Assembly (NCBI GenBank): GCA_001898485.1
Contig: MKTY01000024.1
Location: 1 to 64,000 of the forward strand
Direction: 5' to 3'
Origin: Sphingobacteriales bacterium 46-32
GTDB lineage: Bacteria; Bacteroidota; Bacteroidia; Chitinophagales; Chitinophagaceae
Length of the DNA stretch: 64,000 bases
In this document: positions 33,029 through 42,240 of the stretch, one piece after another
Layout: each line of letters begins with the position of its first letter
Numbering within the stretch: the first letter of the stretch is position 1
The notes under the pieces: model-generated
What the model was told of the DNA's origin: nothing
What the model saw: only the letters and a program-made list of their open reading frames with translations
Database searches by the model: none
Translations under genes and position numbers: made by a program

Positions 33029-34975
33029 TTACAGTTGTACTGCTACCCCACCCATAAAGTTGAATCCACGGGTATTGTAGCCCCGCAATTCTACATACTT
33101 GCTGTCGGTAATATTTTTGAAATCAGCGAAAATGCGCAACTTCTTATTGAAACGGTATTCACCAAACAGATCAACCAGGGCATAAGCCTTCAGCTTTTCC
33201 GGTGAGCCGCCATAAATAAATTCTTCGCGCGGACTTACTGAACGGAGTGAAGCACGTATCAGTAATTGTTTGGTAACCCTGTAGCCTACCTGAAGGTTGA
33301 TCAGGTGGCGTGGTATACGGTAAAGGTTGAAATAGGTAGTGTCTTTGCCGAGCGGGGCACCGGTGCCATCGTAGCGGGAACGTGTTTCGCCATCTGTAAA
33401 GGTGTAGTTGGCATCAATATTCCAGCGGCCTTTTTGGTAGCTGGCTTCTGCTTCCACACCATAGTTATCCTGGCGGCTGATGTTGGTATACTGACTGATG
33501 TAGTTAACCGGATCGATAGTGATATACTGGATGCTATTGTTGGTACGGCGATAAAAGCCGGTAACTCGTGTGCGAAGACCGGCTACAGGTTTCCATTCAA
33601 AACCGGCTTCACCCACTTTTGCCTTTTCCGGCTTCAGATCAGCATTGCCGCTATAGGGGTCAAATAACTGGTATAGGGTAGGTGCTTTAAAAGCAGTATA
33701 AAGATTTATATAAGCTTTTACCGTGGACGATACCTGGTAAGCAGGATTGAAGTTGAAGGTGAAATTATTTCCATATTCGGAATGATGATTCCAGCGGCCA
33801 CCGGCTTCGAGATGCAGTCTGGGTACAGCTTTGTATACAAGCGATGCGTAAGGGCTTGTCTGATTCATCTGTTTGTTAAGTGCTGAGATGCTGGGGCCAA
33901 ACGGACCGGTAGAGAAATAATTCTGCAGGGTGTTTTGCAGACGCCAGTCAGCACCTGCCAGCAGTTCCCAGTCTTTCCAGATCCAGTTATTATATACTTC
34001 GGCAAAATGGGTGCGACCAATATAATTGCTTTTGGAGAAATCTACATAAGGGCTGCTTTTATAGGTAGAGTCATCGTGGTAGTCGCGTTCTACGTAATTG
34101 AAATTGTAGTTGATGTGAAGCTTACCGCTGGCGTGCGTAAAAGTGAAACCTGTTCCTAATTGTCCCTGGGTATTTTTAACCGTATAATCGCGTTCGTCTG
34201 TGAATGCAGCTGCATCGAGGTCGGCTTTATAGTAGTTGAGTCTTCCCATTACGCTGGCCTGCCAGCGTTTGCTAAGTTGCCAGCCCAGGCGGATATTGCC
34301 GCTATGCTGACCGATACCGTCTTTGTCGAAGTTGCTATTACCGGTTTGATCATGCGCGGAAGAAAAACCTTTTGATTGCAGATGACTGTAGCCTGCGGTG
34401 TAAGTGAATTTTCCGGCCGTGCCATTGATGCCGGCATCCTGGCGGAAAGTACCATAACTGCCGGCAGCCAGCGTGGCCTGTACATTGCGTGTGCCGGTAG
34501 CTGCGCGCTGCGTAATGATGTTGATCACGCCCGCCACCGCATCTGAACCGTAGAGGGTGGATTGTCCTCCTTTGAGTACTTCAATACGTGCTGCCTGATC
34601 AAGTGCAATAAAGTTGAGATCAAAGTAATTGCTGATAACGGAAGGGTCATTGACCGGTATGCCGTCGATGAGAATAAGAACATTCCCGGCCGATGCACCA
34701 CGAATGCTGGTGGTGAGATTGGTACCCAGGTTGCTGTTGGCGCCAACGATATTGGTGCCGGGCACAGTGTTGAGCAGTTCTGCCAGAGTCTTACCGGCAT
34801 TTTCTTCGATCTGCCGTCGGGTGATAACGGTAAGCACCTTACCTGTTTCTGATTGCTTGCGCGGGTACTTGCTGGCAGTGATTACAACTTCATCGAGTGT
34901 ACGCAAACTGTCTTGTTGCGCACATAGCTGGCTGCTGATAGTGATAGCAGCCAACGCCAAAAATCTTTTTTTCAT
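33029..34975 (-). CDS. btuB: BtuB-like TonB-dependent cobalamin receptor
   Basis: This 648-residue protein has a signal peptide (ending LCAQ), a TonB box region (LDEVVITASK), a plug with ASAGNVLILIDGIPVNDP and a barrel ending VAVQL. Size and plug sequence fit the BtuB branch. A cobalamin riboswitch in its 5' leader (about 35,090-35,310) is the deciding evidence that it takes up vitamin B12 or another corrinoid. It is monocistronic and followed by an inverted repeat. No BtuCDF genes are in the window. Confidence 0.9.
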   Translation of the reverse strand: MKKRFLALAAITISSQLCAQQDSLRTLDEVVITASKYPRKQSETGKVLTVITRRQIEENAGKTLAELLNTVPGTNIVGANSNLGTNLTTSIRGASAGNVLILIDGIPVNDPSVISNYFDLNFIALDQAARIEVLKGGQSTLYGSDAVAGVINIITQRAATGTRNVQATLAAGSYGTFRQDAGINGTAGKFTYTAGYSHLQSKGFSSAHDQTGNSNFDKDGIGQHSGNIRLGWQLSKRWQASVMGRLNYYKADLDAAAFTDERDYTVKNTQGQLGTGFTFTHASGKLHINYNFNYVERDYHDDSTYKSSPYVDFSKSNYIGRTHFAEVYNNWIWKDWELLAGADWRLQNTLQNYFSTGPFGPSISALNKQMNQTSPYASLVYKAVPRLHLEAGGRWNHHSEYGNNFTFNFNPAYQVSSTVKAYINLYTAFKAPTLYQLFDPYSGNADLKPEKAKVGEAGFEWKPVAGLRTRVTGFYRRTNNSIQYITIDPVNYISQYTNISRQDNYGVEAEASYQKGRWNIDANYTFTDGETRSRYDGTGAPLGKDTTYFNLYRIPRHLINLQVGYRVTKQLLIRASLRSVSPREEFIYGGSPEKLKAYALVDLFGEYRFNKKLRIFADFKNITDSKYVELRGYNTRGFNFMGGVAVQL

Positions 34976-35089
34976 GTGTACATGAAATTTTGGGTGACTG
35001 CTTCCGGAACAAAAAAGAAAAGAAATATAAAAGCCCTGACAGGCTGATACATTTCATGCTTTTCACCCGAAAGCCGAATGTGGTTTCAA

Positions 35090-35310
35090 TCAACCGGGCA
35101 GGTCTTCTGGCTTGGATGATTGTTGCCGCCTTCCCGATCCGGTATGTCGGAGCAGTGGCTGTTTGCAACAATGGTAGCATTTTAGCAACCGTTAGGTATA
35201 CGATTATCGTATACTCCATCCTTACAGCTACGGGGATAGCGCCGGATTTGCACCGGACTTCCCTTTTAATCCCCACTGGGGGGAACCTGGTTGGCTGCAA
35301 ATGTAGCATC
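35090..35310 (-). ncRNA. Cobalamin (AdoCbl) riboswitch upstream of btuB-like gene
   Basis: On the minus strand the leader contains GGGAAGTCCGGTGCAAATCC and CCCGTAGCTGTAAGG, which are the conserved core segments, then GCCACTG (the B12 box, complement of 35153-35160) and GCCAGAAGACCTGCC as the 3' closing segment. Order and spacing match the cobalamin riboswitch class. It ends about 115 bases before the start codon at 34975, so it can control the receptor by occluding translation or by termination. B12 binding should repress uptake. Confidence 0.93.
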
Positions 35311-35626
35311 TGGCGTAATGTAAACAATAAGGTATTTATACTGATGTTTAAGGAGCAGGTAATTAATGTATTACAGAAAATGAAATGACTTTCGTCAATT
35401 TTCTTCGTCTCAATCCGACAGGAAACCACTTAGTTTGAATTACACGAAATACGTAACAACGGGCTTTTTTACCTGTAGGACCATCAGCAATCTTCCTGAA
35501 TGTGAAATAAAACTTGCGGGTTTATTTCAGTTGTGCGGATGTTTTGATACAAATTTGTATTGATCATGCGGATCAGGTATACGCAGATCAATCAGGAAGC
35601 TGAGGGAATATAATCCAATCCGTACT
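35311..35626. other. Intergenic region between riboswitch and T9SS cargo gene
   Basis: There is no gene here. It contains the presumed promoter of the btuB transcript and, at 35547-35560, the perfect 14-bp palindrome ATACAAATTTGTAT, 67 bases before the start of the secreted protein gene. The palindrome could be a regulator site. Confidence 0.4.
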
Positions 35627-38227
35627 ATGAAAAAGAAACAAACCCGGCTCTGTCTTATAGTGGTGTTGTGGCTGACCGCACAGGCAGCTATGGCCCAGTG
35701 TCCGGCTGGTACTTCGCAGGCGGAATTAAACTGGGATCATATCGACTTTCTTCCATCCAACAACACACGTTATACCGATTATTACCCGTCTGTTGCTTTC
35801 CCCTACACTCAAAGGTTTGCTATTGGTACCCGCGCCGTAACATTTAGTATGGCACCGCAGGCCAATATCACACTGAATGGTGAAAACGGAACCAATACCG
35901 CCCATGGAGGCAGCCCTTCTGTAACTGCAGGTGATGATGTGCAGTTTACAACTACCTCCAGTTCTGCCACAACCATTACCCTAACCTTTGATGCAGAGGT
36001 GAGCAACGTACGCTTCTCTTTATTTGATGTAGACAATGGGCAGCGTGTGATGATGGCTGCTACCAATGCCGCTGCTACTGCTCTGCCCGTGACCATTGCA
36101 CTGGCGAGCGGAACATCAGGAATAACACTGGGGGGTACCACTAATAATCCTACAGCAACTGCGCCCGGTACAGGATATACAAATAGTGATACACGGGGCG
36201 CTATCAATATAACTGTAGCCGGACCTGTAAAAGAAGTGGTGATCACACTCGACAATGCTTCAGGAAATATCTGGCTGTCTGATATCAGTGCCTGTGTGAC
36301 GGGCAGTTTTCCGAACAATTATCAGCAGGTATCGCGGCCGTTTACCGGCCAGCCGCAATATGTGCTGGCAGTGGTTAACAATAACATTTATTACGTGAAT
36401 CCGTTGAACGGGCAGGCCTATTTCCTGTTTAATGAGCCGGCACACAATCGTCTCAACTCGCTGGCCTATGATCCTTACCGGCGTATAGTGTATTATACAT
36501 TCAGTTTGTCTGGGGGCAGTCTGCCACAGAGTGATAAAACGGTTCGCCAGTATAATGTTGATACCAAAACTATTTCGATTCTTATCCCGAATGTCAACAC
36601 ATTTGGCATTCCTACCTACGAAACCGGTGTAGAATCCGGAGCAGCCAGTTTTTACAATGGCTCACTTTACCTGGGTATCGAGGGGTATACGGGCGCAGAC
36701 TATGCTGCCAGCAGAAAGTCTACTATCTGGAAAATTGATTTTGATGGATCGGGTAACCCAATTGCGCCGGCTACACAGGTATTTGGTATTCTTTCCGATG
36801 ATGGTACTAATTCGCAAAACATACATGACTGGAGTGACTTTGCCATCAGCAATGGCCGTATTGTTGACTTTGATGGCTCTGGTAGCGGCGATATCGATTA
36901 TTATCATTTTGACCTGATGACTGGTGTCCGTACCAATTATACACCTGTGGGCCCTGTACCACGTCAGACTTCACTGGGCTGGGATGAGGTAATGTATAAT
37001 GTAGATGCTACCATTGCGGCCTATAACGGAACCAATGGCGTAGGCACGGCCTATACTATTTCATCGCCCCTGGGGCCTACTATACCTACGGGCAGTGGTG
37101 CGAGTTGGGGTGATGCTGCTGGTCCGTATCGCCCGTTTCTTGATTTTGGGGATGCACCGGCAAGTTATGATCCCGATCCGTTATCGCCTGCCTGTCATGA
37201 TACGCTTACGCCTAATGTGGCAGGGCGTCGGACCCGTATGATTCTCGGCGCGGCAGAAGATGTGGAATGGCTGAAGAAAGGATTTACTACTACCGAAGAT
37301 AATTACGAAGATGGTCTTTCTTTTGTACCCATTTATTCGCCCATTACAGGCAGCTATACTGCCCGGGTAGATGTACAGAATACGAGTGGTGTAACAGCTA
37401 CCGTTATTGGCTGGCTTGATTATAATGGAAACGGCTTGTTTGATGCAGGAGAAGCCAGCTCGGTTATGACAGTGCCTTCCGCTGCAGGTACACAACAGGT
37501 AGATCTGAGCTGGACATCGCTGCCCAATATCCTGCCCAGCGGTTCATATACTTATCTGCGTATACGCATCACACAGGCTTCTGCAGGAATGGCTGCTGCC
37601 AACGCTACGGGTTATTATGCCATGGGCGAAGTAGAAGATTACCGGATTGTTGTCGAAAACTTCGTATTGCCCGTTCGCCTGATATCATTTGACGCATCGT
37701 TGACAGGCATCGATAAGGCAACGCTTAACTGGACTGCAGTAGAAGAACCTTCTCTGCAGGGATATGAAATTCAGCGAAGCGTTGATGGCATCAACTGGGC
37801 ACATGCAGGATTTGTATCGGCATCCGGTCACTCTGCTACCAAACAATATCAGTGGACCGATCAGCAACTGCCGGTAGGGAAGACCTGGTACCGCTTACTA
37901 CTGAGGGATGCGGGCAGCGACCATCGGTACAGCGAAATACGCTGGGTACAGCGCAAGGTTAAAGAAGATGTAATGATTCAGTTGTCGCCCAATCCGGCCA
38001 GCAGTCAGCTTCAATATATTATAGCAGGCTGCCGACCCGGGTCAACTGCAACGATGCGGATTATATCGGTCAGCGGCCAGGTGCTGGATACCCGTGTTAT
38101 TAAAGTCACAACAACGCAGGTAAATGGTGTCTTGCAGCTTTCGCCATCCTGGCCAACAGGTACTTACTGGCTGCAGGTGCAGGCGGATGAGCGTGTGCAG
38201 CATCATTCTTTCATACTCAGACGCTAG
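35627..38227 (+). CDS. Secreted GEVED-domain protein with T9SS sorting domain
   Basis: The 866-residue protein has a signal peptide (ending AAMAQ), an N-terminal beta-sandwich with a DFGDAP-type motif later, and a region of six or more strand repeats (about 235-480) resembling a beta-propeller. A GEVED domain ends in YYAMGEVEDYRI (about 660-670). Then come a fibronectin-like stretch (VRLISFDASL, WTAVEEPSLQGYEI) and a type A C-terminal sorting domain (LSPNPASSQLQ, WPTGTYWLQV, SFILRR). The C-terminal domain marks it as cargo of the type IX system, whose core genes gldKLMN lie at the right end of this window. Its substrate or adhesion partner is unknown. Confidence 0.88.
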   Translation: MKKKQTRLCLIVVLWLTAQAAMAQCPAGTSQAELNWDHIDFLPSNNTRYTDYYPSVAFPYTQRFAIGTRAVTFSMAPQANITLNGENGTNTAHGGSPSVTAGDDVQFTTTSSSATTITLTFDAEVSNVRFSLFDVDNGQRVMMAATNAAATALPVTIALASGTSGITLGGTTNNPTATAPGTGYTNSDTRGAINITVAGPVKEVVITLDNASGNIWLSDISACVTGSFPNNYQQVSRPFTGQPQYVLAVVNNNIYYVNPLNGQAYFLFNEPAHNRLNSLAYDPYRRIVYYTFSLSGGSLPQSDKTVRQYNVDTKTISILIPNVNTFGIPTYETGVESGAASFYNGSLYLGIEGYTGADYAASRKSTIWKIDFDGSGNPIAPATQVFGILSDDGTNSQNIHDWSDFAISNGRIVDFDGSGSGDIDYYHFDLMTGVRTNYTPVGPVPRQTSLGWDEVMYNVDATIAAYNGTNGVGTAYTISSPLGPTIPTGSGASWGDAAGPYRPFLDFGDAPASYDPDPLSPACHDTLTPNVAGRRTRMILGAAEDVEWLKKGFTTTEDNYEDGLSFVPIYSPITGSYTARVDVQNTSGVTATVIGWLDYNGNGLFDAGEASSVMTVPSAAGTQQVDLSWTSLPNILPSGSYTYLRIRITQASAGMAAANATGYYAMGEVEDYRIVVENFVLPVRLISFDASLTGIDKATLNWTAVEEPSLQGYEIQRSVDGINWAHAGFVSASGHSATKQYQWTDQQLPVGKTWYRLLLRDAGSDHRYSEIRWVQRKVKEDVMIQLSPNPASSQLQYIIAGCRPGSTATMRIISVSGQVLDTRVIKVTTTQVNGVLQLSPSWPTGTYWLQVQADERVQHHSFILRR

Positions 38228-38323
38228 GCTGTTCCGACCTTGATTTCGAATTCATCGGCACAATCAGCCTTTTTACCGTTATGCAGATAGCCTTTACCTT
38301 TACCGCTATCGTCCTTTGCGGTA

Positions 38324-39487
38324 ATGAAGCAACGCCTTATTAATATTATAGCCCATGTAGCGGGATGGGGGCTTCTGCTCATCCTGGTGCTGGGCTTTGC
38401 CTACCGGGCTCCCGGCAGCAGCAACTGGATGCATAGCGTTTTTTCCTGGCCCTTTGTATTGTTTGCGGCTGTATTTACCAGTCTGTTTTATCTCAATATT
38501 TATGTGCTTATCCCGGCGTTTTACCTGCGGCGGCGTTTTCTGCTTTACTTTTCCATTATCCTGCTGTTACTCGCTGGTGTAAGTATGCTGCGGCCATTTG
38601 ACCGGCTGATGAAACGATTTCCGCGGGTGGAGCGAACCGAAAATATCCCGAACGGCATGCGACAGAATTTTCGCCGCAATTTTCAGTCGCCCGATTCTTT
38701 GGAGAGACGATTTTTTGGACCGCCTCCGGATGGTATGGCCGCTGATAGTAATCGCCCTTTTCCCGTTCCTCCGGATGGAGGGCGGCCCCGGCACTGGCAG
38801 GCAGATATTGTAAGTATCATCCTCTTTATTACTGTCTGGTCTCTGAGCACGGCGCTGTGTATCATCAGTCAGTGGCGTAAAACAGAGAAGAGGGCCATGC
38901 AGGCAGAGGCGGAAAAAGCTACAGCAGAACTCAGTTTTCTGAAGGCGCAGATTAATCCGCATTTTCTTTTTAATACACTTAATAATATCTATTCGCTGGC
39001 TATTACCAAAAGTGAACATACGGCTGAAAGCATTATGAAGCTATCCAATATCATGCGGTATGTAACCGACGACATCCGCGAAGATTTTGTGCTGCTGAGT
39101 CATGAGCTGGAATGTATGCAGGATTATATCGACCTGCAGCGGCTGCGGCTGGGGCGTAAGATGAATGTAGAGTTTTCGGTAACGGGAGAGGTGGGAGAAA
39201 AAAAGATTGCTCCCCTGGTGCTGATGACTTTTATCGAGAATGTATTTAAATACGGTATCAGTAATCATGAGCCGTCTACCATCCGTATACGCCTGGCAGT
39301 GGAAACGCATAGCATTACGTTCTTTTGCCAGAACAAGCTGTATGAGCATCAGCGCCTGGTAGAGCGCACTGGAATTGGAATTGACAATACCCGCCAGCGC
39401 CTGGAGCATCTGTATAAAGGACGCTATTTTTTAGATATTAATACGGAAGGAGGTCTTTACACAGTACAGTTAACCCTTCAGGCATAA
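38324..39487 (+). CDS. LytS-type sensor histidine kinase
   Basis: The N-terminal half (about 1-185) has four transmembrane helices, with a proline- and arginine-rich segment between helices 3 and 4 (about 95-155). The kinase half has the HisKA_7TM-independent LytS motif LSFLKAQINPHFLFNTLNN, with the phosphorylated His in NPHF, and an ATPase N-box/G-box (FIENVFKYGI, GIGIDNTRQRL). It phosphorylates the LytTR regulator encoded 51 bases downstream. The short sensing region gives no hint of the signal. Confidence 0.9.
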   Translation: MKQRLINIIAHVAGWGLLLILVLGFAYRAPGSSNWMHSVFSWPFVLFAAVFTSLFYLNIYVLIPAFYLRRRFLLYFSIILLLLAGVSMLRPFDRLMKRFPRVERTENIPNGMRQNFRRNFQSPDSLERRFFGPPPDGMAADSNRPFPVPPDGGRPRHWQADIVSIILFITVWSLSTALCIISQWRKTEKRAMQAEAEKATAELSFLKAQINPHFLFNTLNNIYSLAITKSEHTAESIMKLSNIMRYVTDDIREDFVLLSHELECMQDYIDLQRLRLGRKMNVEFSVTGEVGEKKIAPLVLMTFIENVFKYGISNHEPSTIRIRLAVETHSITFFCQNKLYEHQRLVERTGIGIDNTRQRLEHLYKGRYFLDINTEGGLYTVQLTLQA

Positions 39488-39538
39488 GAAAAAACTGGCC
39501 GAAGACCCTTTAAACGGATTCATTAATTTAGAGATGCT

Positions 39539-40240
39539 ATGGTATTAAAATGTATTGCTATAGACGATGAGCCGCCGGCACTCGAACTGCTGCGGGCTTA
39601 TATCGAAAAGACACCCGGTCTGCAATTGCTGCAGACGTTTGACGACGCATTGAGCGGAGGAGAATTTCTGCGCAGCAATGCAGTTGATCTGCTGTTTGTG
39701 GATATTAATATGCCTGATATTACCGGGCTCGACCTGGTTCGCTCATTGAAAGAGCGGCCTATGATTATTTTTACCACAGCCTACAAAAAATTTGCTCACG
39801 AGGGTTTTGAACTTGATGCGATTGATTACCTGCTGAAGCCAATCAGCTTCGACCGGTTTTCGAAAGCAGTGACCAAGGCCACGGAATATTTTGCCTATAA
39901 GAACAAGCCGGGCAATGCTGTACCGGATAACCTGTTTGTGTACTCAGAGTACAGGATGATCAAAATACCACTGCAGCAAATCGAATACATAGAAAGCCTG
40001 GAAGACTATGTGAAAATACATCTTACAGAAGGTAAACCCGTCATGACGCTGATGACGCTCAAAAGCACGCTCGAAAAACTGCCCTCCGAAAAATTCAGTC
40101 GCATCCATCGCAGCTATATTGTAGCCGTGGATAAAGTATTATCTGTTCAAAACAGGAAAGCCCGCCTCGGCTCAATCGAACTGCCTATCAGCGATAGCTA
40201 TGCCTCATTTGTGCAGGAGTGGAAGCGAGGAAAAGTATAA
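39539..40240 (+). CDS. LytTR-family response regulator
   Basis: A receiver domain (about 1-118) has acidic pocket IDDEPP, phosphoacceptor Asp in LLFVDINMPDITG, Thr in FTTAYKK and Lys in LLKPIS. The C-terminal LytTR DNA-binding domain (about 128-233) has FSRIHRSYIVAVDKV. It acts as a transcription regulator paired with the upstream kinase. The stop codon lies inside the first copy of the A/G-rich spacer repeat, so the last residues (KRGKV) may be set by the repeat. Likely targets cannot be inferred. Confidence 0.92.
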   Translation: MVLKCIAIDDEPPALELLRAYIEKTPGLQLLQTFDDALSGGEFLRSNAVDLLFVDINMPDITGLDLVRSLKERPMIIFTTAYKKFAHEGFELDAIDYLLKPISFDRFSKAVTKATEYFAYKNKPGNAVPDNLFVYSEYRMIKIPLQQIEYIESLEDYVKIHLTEGKPVMTLMTLKSTLEKLPSEKFSRIHRSYIVAVDKVLSVQNRKARLGSIELPISDSYASFVQEWKRGKV

Positions 40241-40268
40241 AAGTATAAAGGTTTAAAAGTTTAAAGGA
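40231..40268. repeat. A/G-rich spacer repeat, copy at the response-regulator stop
   Basis: The stretch is made of AAAAGTATAA, AAGTATAAAGG and TTTAAAAGTTTAAAGG words. It supplies the stop codon of the response-regulator gene. Similar words recur at five other spacers. Confidence 0.6.
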
Positions 40269-40425
40269 CTTTCTGTCCACTGTTGACTGTCCACTATTTT
40301 AACATTTTCCATTCAATCTTTGGCGTTCTGCTTGCGTTAAAGAGCAACCAGCCCACCTGCTATTTCTCCTTATCCGTTACAGCTAATTGCTTTCTGAGGT
40401 ATTTATTCTTTTAATCGAATTATAC

Positions 40426-41172
40426 ATGAGAAAGATCCTGATCGGCATGCTTGCCGGACAGCTTTTGGCTGTTGTGTCTGTATATGCACAAAATGTAAAT
40501 GTGCCACGCTACCAGTTGGGTATCGGCCTGGGCGGTTTTGTTTATATGGGAGACCTTACGCCCAACTCAGCCGGATCTTACAGCACTATGCGGCCGGCGC
40601 TGAATTTATACGGAGCCCGTCTTTTCTCCCGGTCATTTTCACTAAGAGCCAACCTGGCACTGGGGGCTCTGCGGGCCGATGAGGCGGTATATGATGTGCC
40701 GGAGTATCGCGCTCACCGGGCTTTTGCATTCAAGACCCCGCTGGCAGAGTTGTCTCTGTTGCCCGAGTGGAATATCCTGGGTAAAAATTATGAAAGCAAA
40801 GGACTCGCTCCCTATGTATTTGCCGGTGCAGGTGTCAGTTTCCTTTCAGTGAAGCGAGACTGGAGCAGGTTTGATGCTGCTTATTTTGGAGATGGTTCGC
40901 CGGTAGTCACTGGTCTGGAAGCGGATATGCAGCAAAAAACTCCTAAAGCAAAACTGGTGATTCCTCTTGGCCTGGGACTGCGTTATTATTTTTCTGATAA
41001 ATGGGGTATACAGGCCGAAAGTAGTTATCGTATCACAGGAACAGATTATCTCGATGGATTCAGTCAATCCGTTAATCCGAATAAGGATGATGCGTATCAC
41101 GCTCACTTTATCAGCGTTATTTACCGAATAGGTAAAAAAGATATGCTGGATTGTCCGCCGGTGAGGTATTGA
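40426..41172 (+). CDS. Outer-membrane beta-barrel protein (DUF6089-like)
   Basis: The ATG at 40426 gives a signal peptide (MRKILIGMLAGQLLAVVSVYAQ); a TTG at 40387 would add thirteen residues ahead of it. The mature part has alternating strands with aromatic residues near strand ends (PRYQLGIGLGGFVYMGDL, YHAHFISVIYRIG), which fits a small outer-membrane barrel. The architecture matches DUF6089 proteins widespread in Bacteroidota. No ligand or function is known. It is flanked on both sides by A/G-rich spacer repeats. Confidence 0.75.
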   Translation: MRKILIGMLAGQLLAVVSVYAQNVNVPRYQLGIGLGGFVYMGDLTPNSAGSYSTMRPALNLYGARLFSRSFSLRANLALGALRADEAVYDVPEYRAHRAFAFKTPLAELSLLPEWNILGKNYESKGLAPYVFAGAGVSFLSVKRDWSRFDAAYFGDGSPVVTGLEADMQQKTPKAKLVIPLGLGLRYYFSDKWGIQAESSYRITGTDYLDGFSQSVNPNKDDAYHAHFISVIYRIGKKDMLDCPPVRY

Positions 41173-41315
41173 AAAGTATAAAGTATAAAGGTTTAAAGGT
41201 GGAGGGGGTGAGGTAGAAGGAAAAGACCGGGGGCAGTTATACGCAATAAGTGACTCTGTTTAAGTTTAAGAATAGCGCCGTTCATACTTTTATACTTTTA
41301 AACCTTTAAACTTTT
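41172..41315. repeat. Inverted pair of A/G-rich spacer repeats
   Basis: The first copy (41172-41199, GAAAAGTATAAAGTATAAAG and on) and the opposite-oriented copy (41283-41315, CATACTTTTATACTTTTAAA and on) are imperfect reverse complements. Transcripts of this spacer could form a long hairpin. Confidence 0.6.
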
Positions 41316-41401
41316 CTCCTCATCGGTACAAATCTCCTGTTCATCTATGATACTTGCTCAATGACAGATACCGGTAGAAATTTGATTTAAACTACCGTGA
41401 T

Positions 41402-42154
41402 ATGGAAAGAAAACTTTTTTTAAGAAAGGGAATGGCGGCACTGGGTGTGGCTTTTGTAGCTCCACTGGCACTGGGCTGCCGCAAAAGCAATGATGAAAGT
41501 GCTGATTCGGGCTCTGAGAGTTCATCGGGATCGGGTAGCAGCAGCAGTACCTGTACGGCATCGCCCACCGAAACAGAAGGGCCGTTTCCTACTAAAACCC
41601 CATCGGGCCTGCAGCGTACCGATATCCGTGATGATCGTACCGGGGTGCCTTTGAGTATCGAAATCACTATTCGCAACCTCAATAGCAACTGCGCAGCACT
41701 GGCCGGTGCTATTGTAGATATCTGGCATTGCGATAAGGATGGATACTACTCAGAGTATGGCGGCACCGGTATGCAAAGTGTCAACTATACCGGCGTGCAT
41801 TTTCTGCGCGGCCGCCAGGTGACGGATTCAAATGGGGTGGTGAAATTTACTTCCATCTTCCCGGGCTGGTACAGTGGACGGGCCACGCATATACACGTAC
41901 ATGTATACAATGCCAGTGGCACATCTCTGTTGGTGACACAGATATCTTTTCCTGAAGGCAGCAGCAGCGCAGTAGCAACAGTAAACAGTTCGGCAGGTAC
42001 CGCATACGGGTATACGAAAGGAATGACGGGCTATACCTACAATGCCAATGATAATATATTCAGCGACGATACCAGCAACATAGAGATGGCTACGATCTCG
42101 GGCAGCATCTCAGCCGGGTACGCACTCACGCATAATATTCAGGTGAAAGGGTAA
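41402..42154 (+). CDS. Intradiol ring-cleavage dioxygenase-like lipoprotein
   Basis: The N-terminus has a basic segment and hydrophobic stretch ending in lipobox LALGC (Cys about 25), followed by a long Ser/Gly linker. The catalytic domain shows TEGPFPTKTP, DIWHCDKDGYYSEY and GWYSGRATHIHVHVY, which carry the Tyr, Tyr, His and His iron ligands of protocatechuate and catechol dioxygenases. It therefore cuts an aromatic ortho-diol with O2, but at the envelope instead of in the cytoplasm. Exported members are known in Bacteroidota and are often called dioxygenase. The true substrate and need for iron loading are unproven. Confidence 0.85.
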   Translation: MERKLFLRKGMAALGVAFVAPLALGCRKSNDESADSGSESSSGSGSSSSTCTASPTETEGPFPTKTPSGLQRTDIRDDRTGVPLSIEITIRNLNSNCAALAGAIVDIWHCDKDGYYSEYGGTGMQSVNYTGVHFLRGRQVTDSNGVVKFTSIFPGWYSGRATHIHVHVYNASGTSLLVTQISFPEGSSSAVATVNSSAGTAYGYTKGMTGYTYNANDNIFSDDTSNIEMATISGSISAGYALTHNIQVKG

Positions 42155-42218
42155 AAGGTATAAAAGTATAAAGGTATAAAAGTGGCACACGCATCAACAC
42201 CTTTAAACTTTTAACCTT
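42151..42218. repeat. A/G-rich spacer repeats with inverted partner
   Basis: GTAAAAGGTATAAAAGTATA and following (42151-42183) faces the reverse-oriented CCTTTAAACTTTTAACCTTC (42200-42219). The dioxygenase gene stop lies in the first copy. Confidence 0.55.
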
Positions 42219-42240
42219 CTGCTAAAGGACTCGGCTAACT

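Noticed and set aside
34890-35429. A 179-residue minus-strand frame across the btuB leader
   Set aside because: It is a translation of the cobalamin riboswitch and leader RNA and of the start of the receptor gene in another frame.
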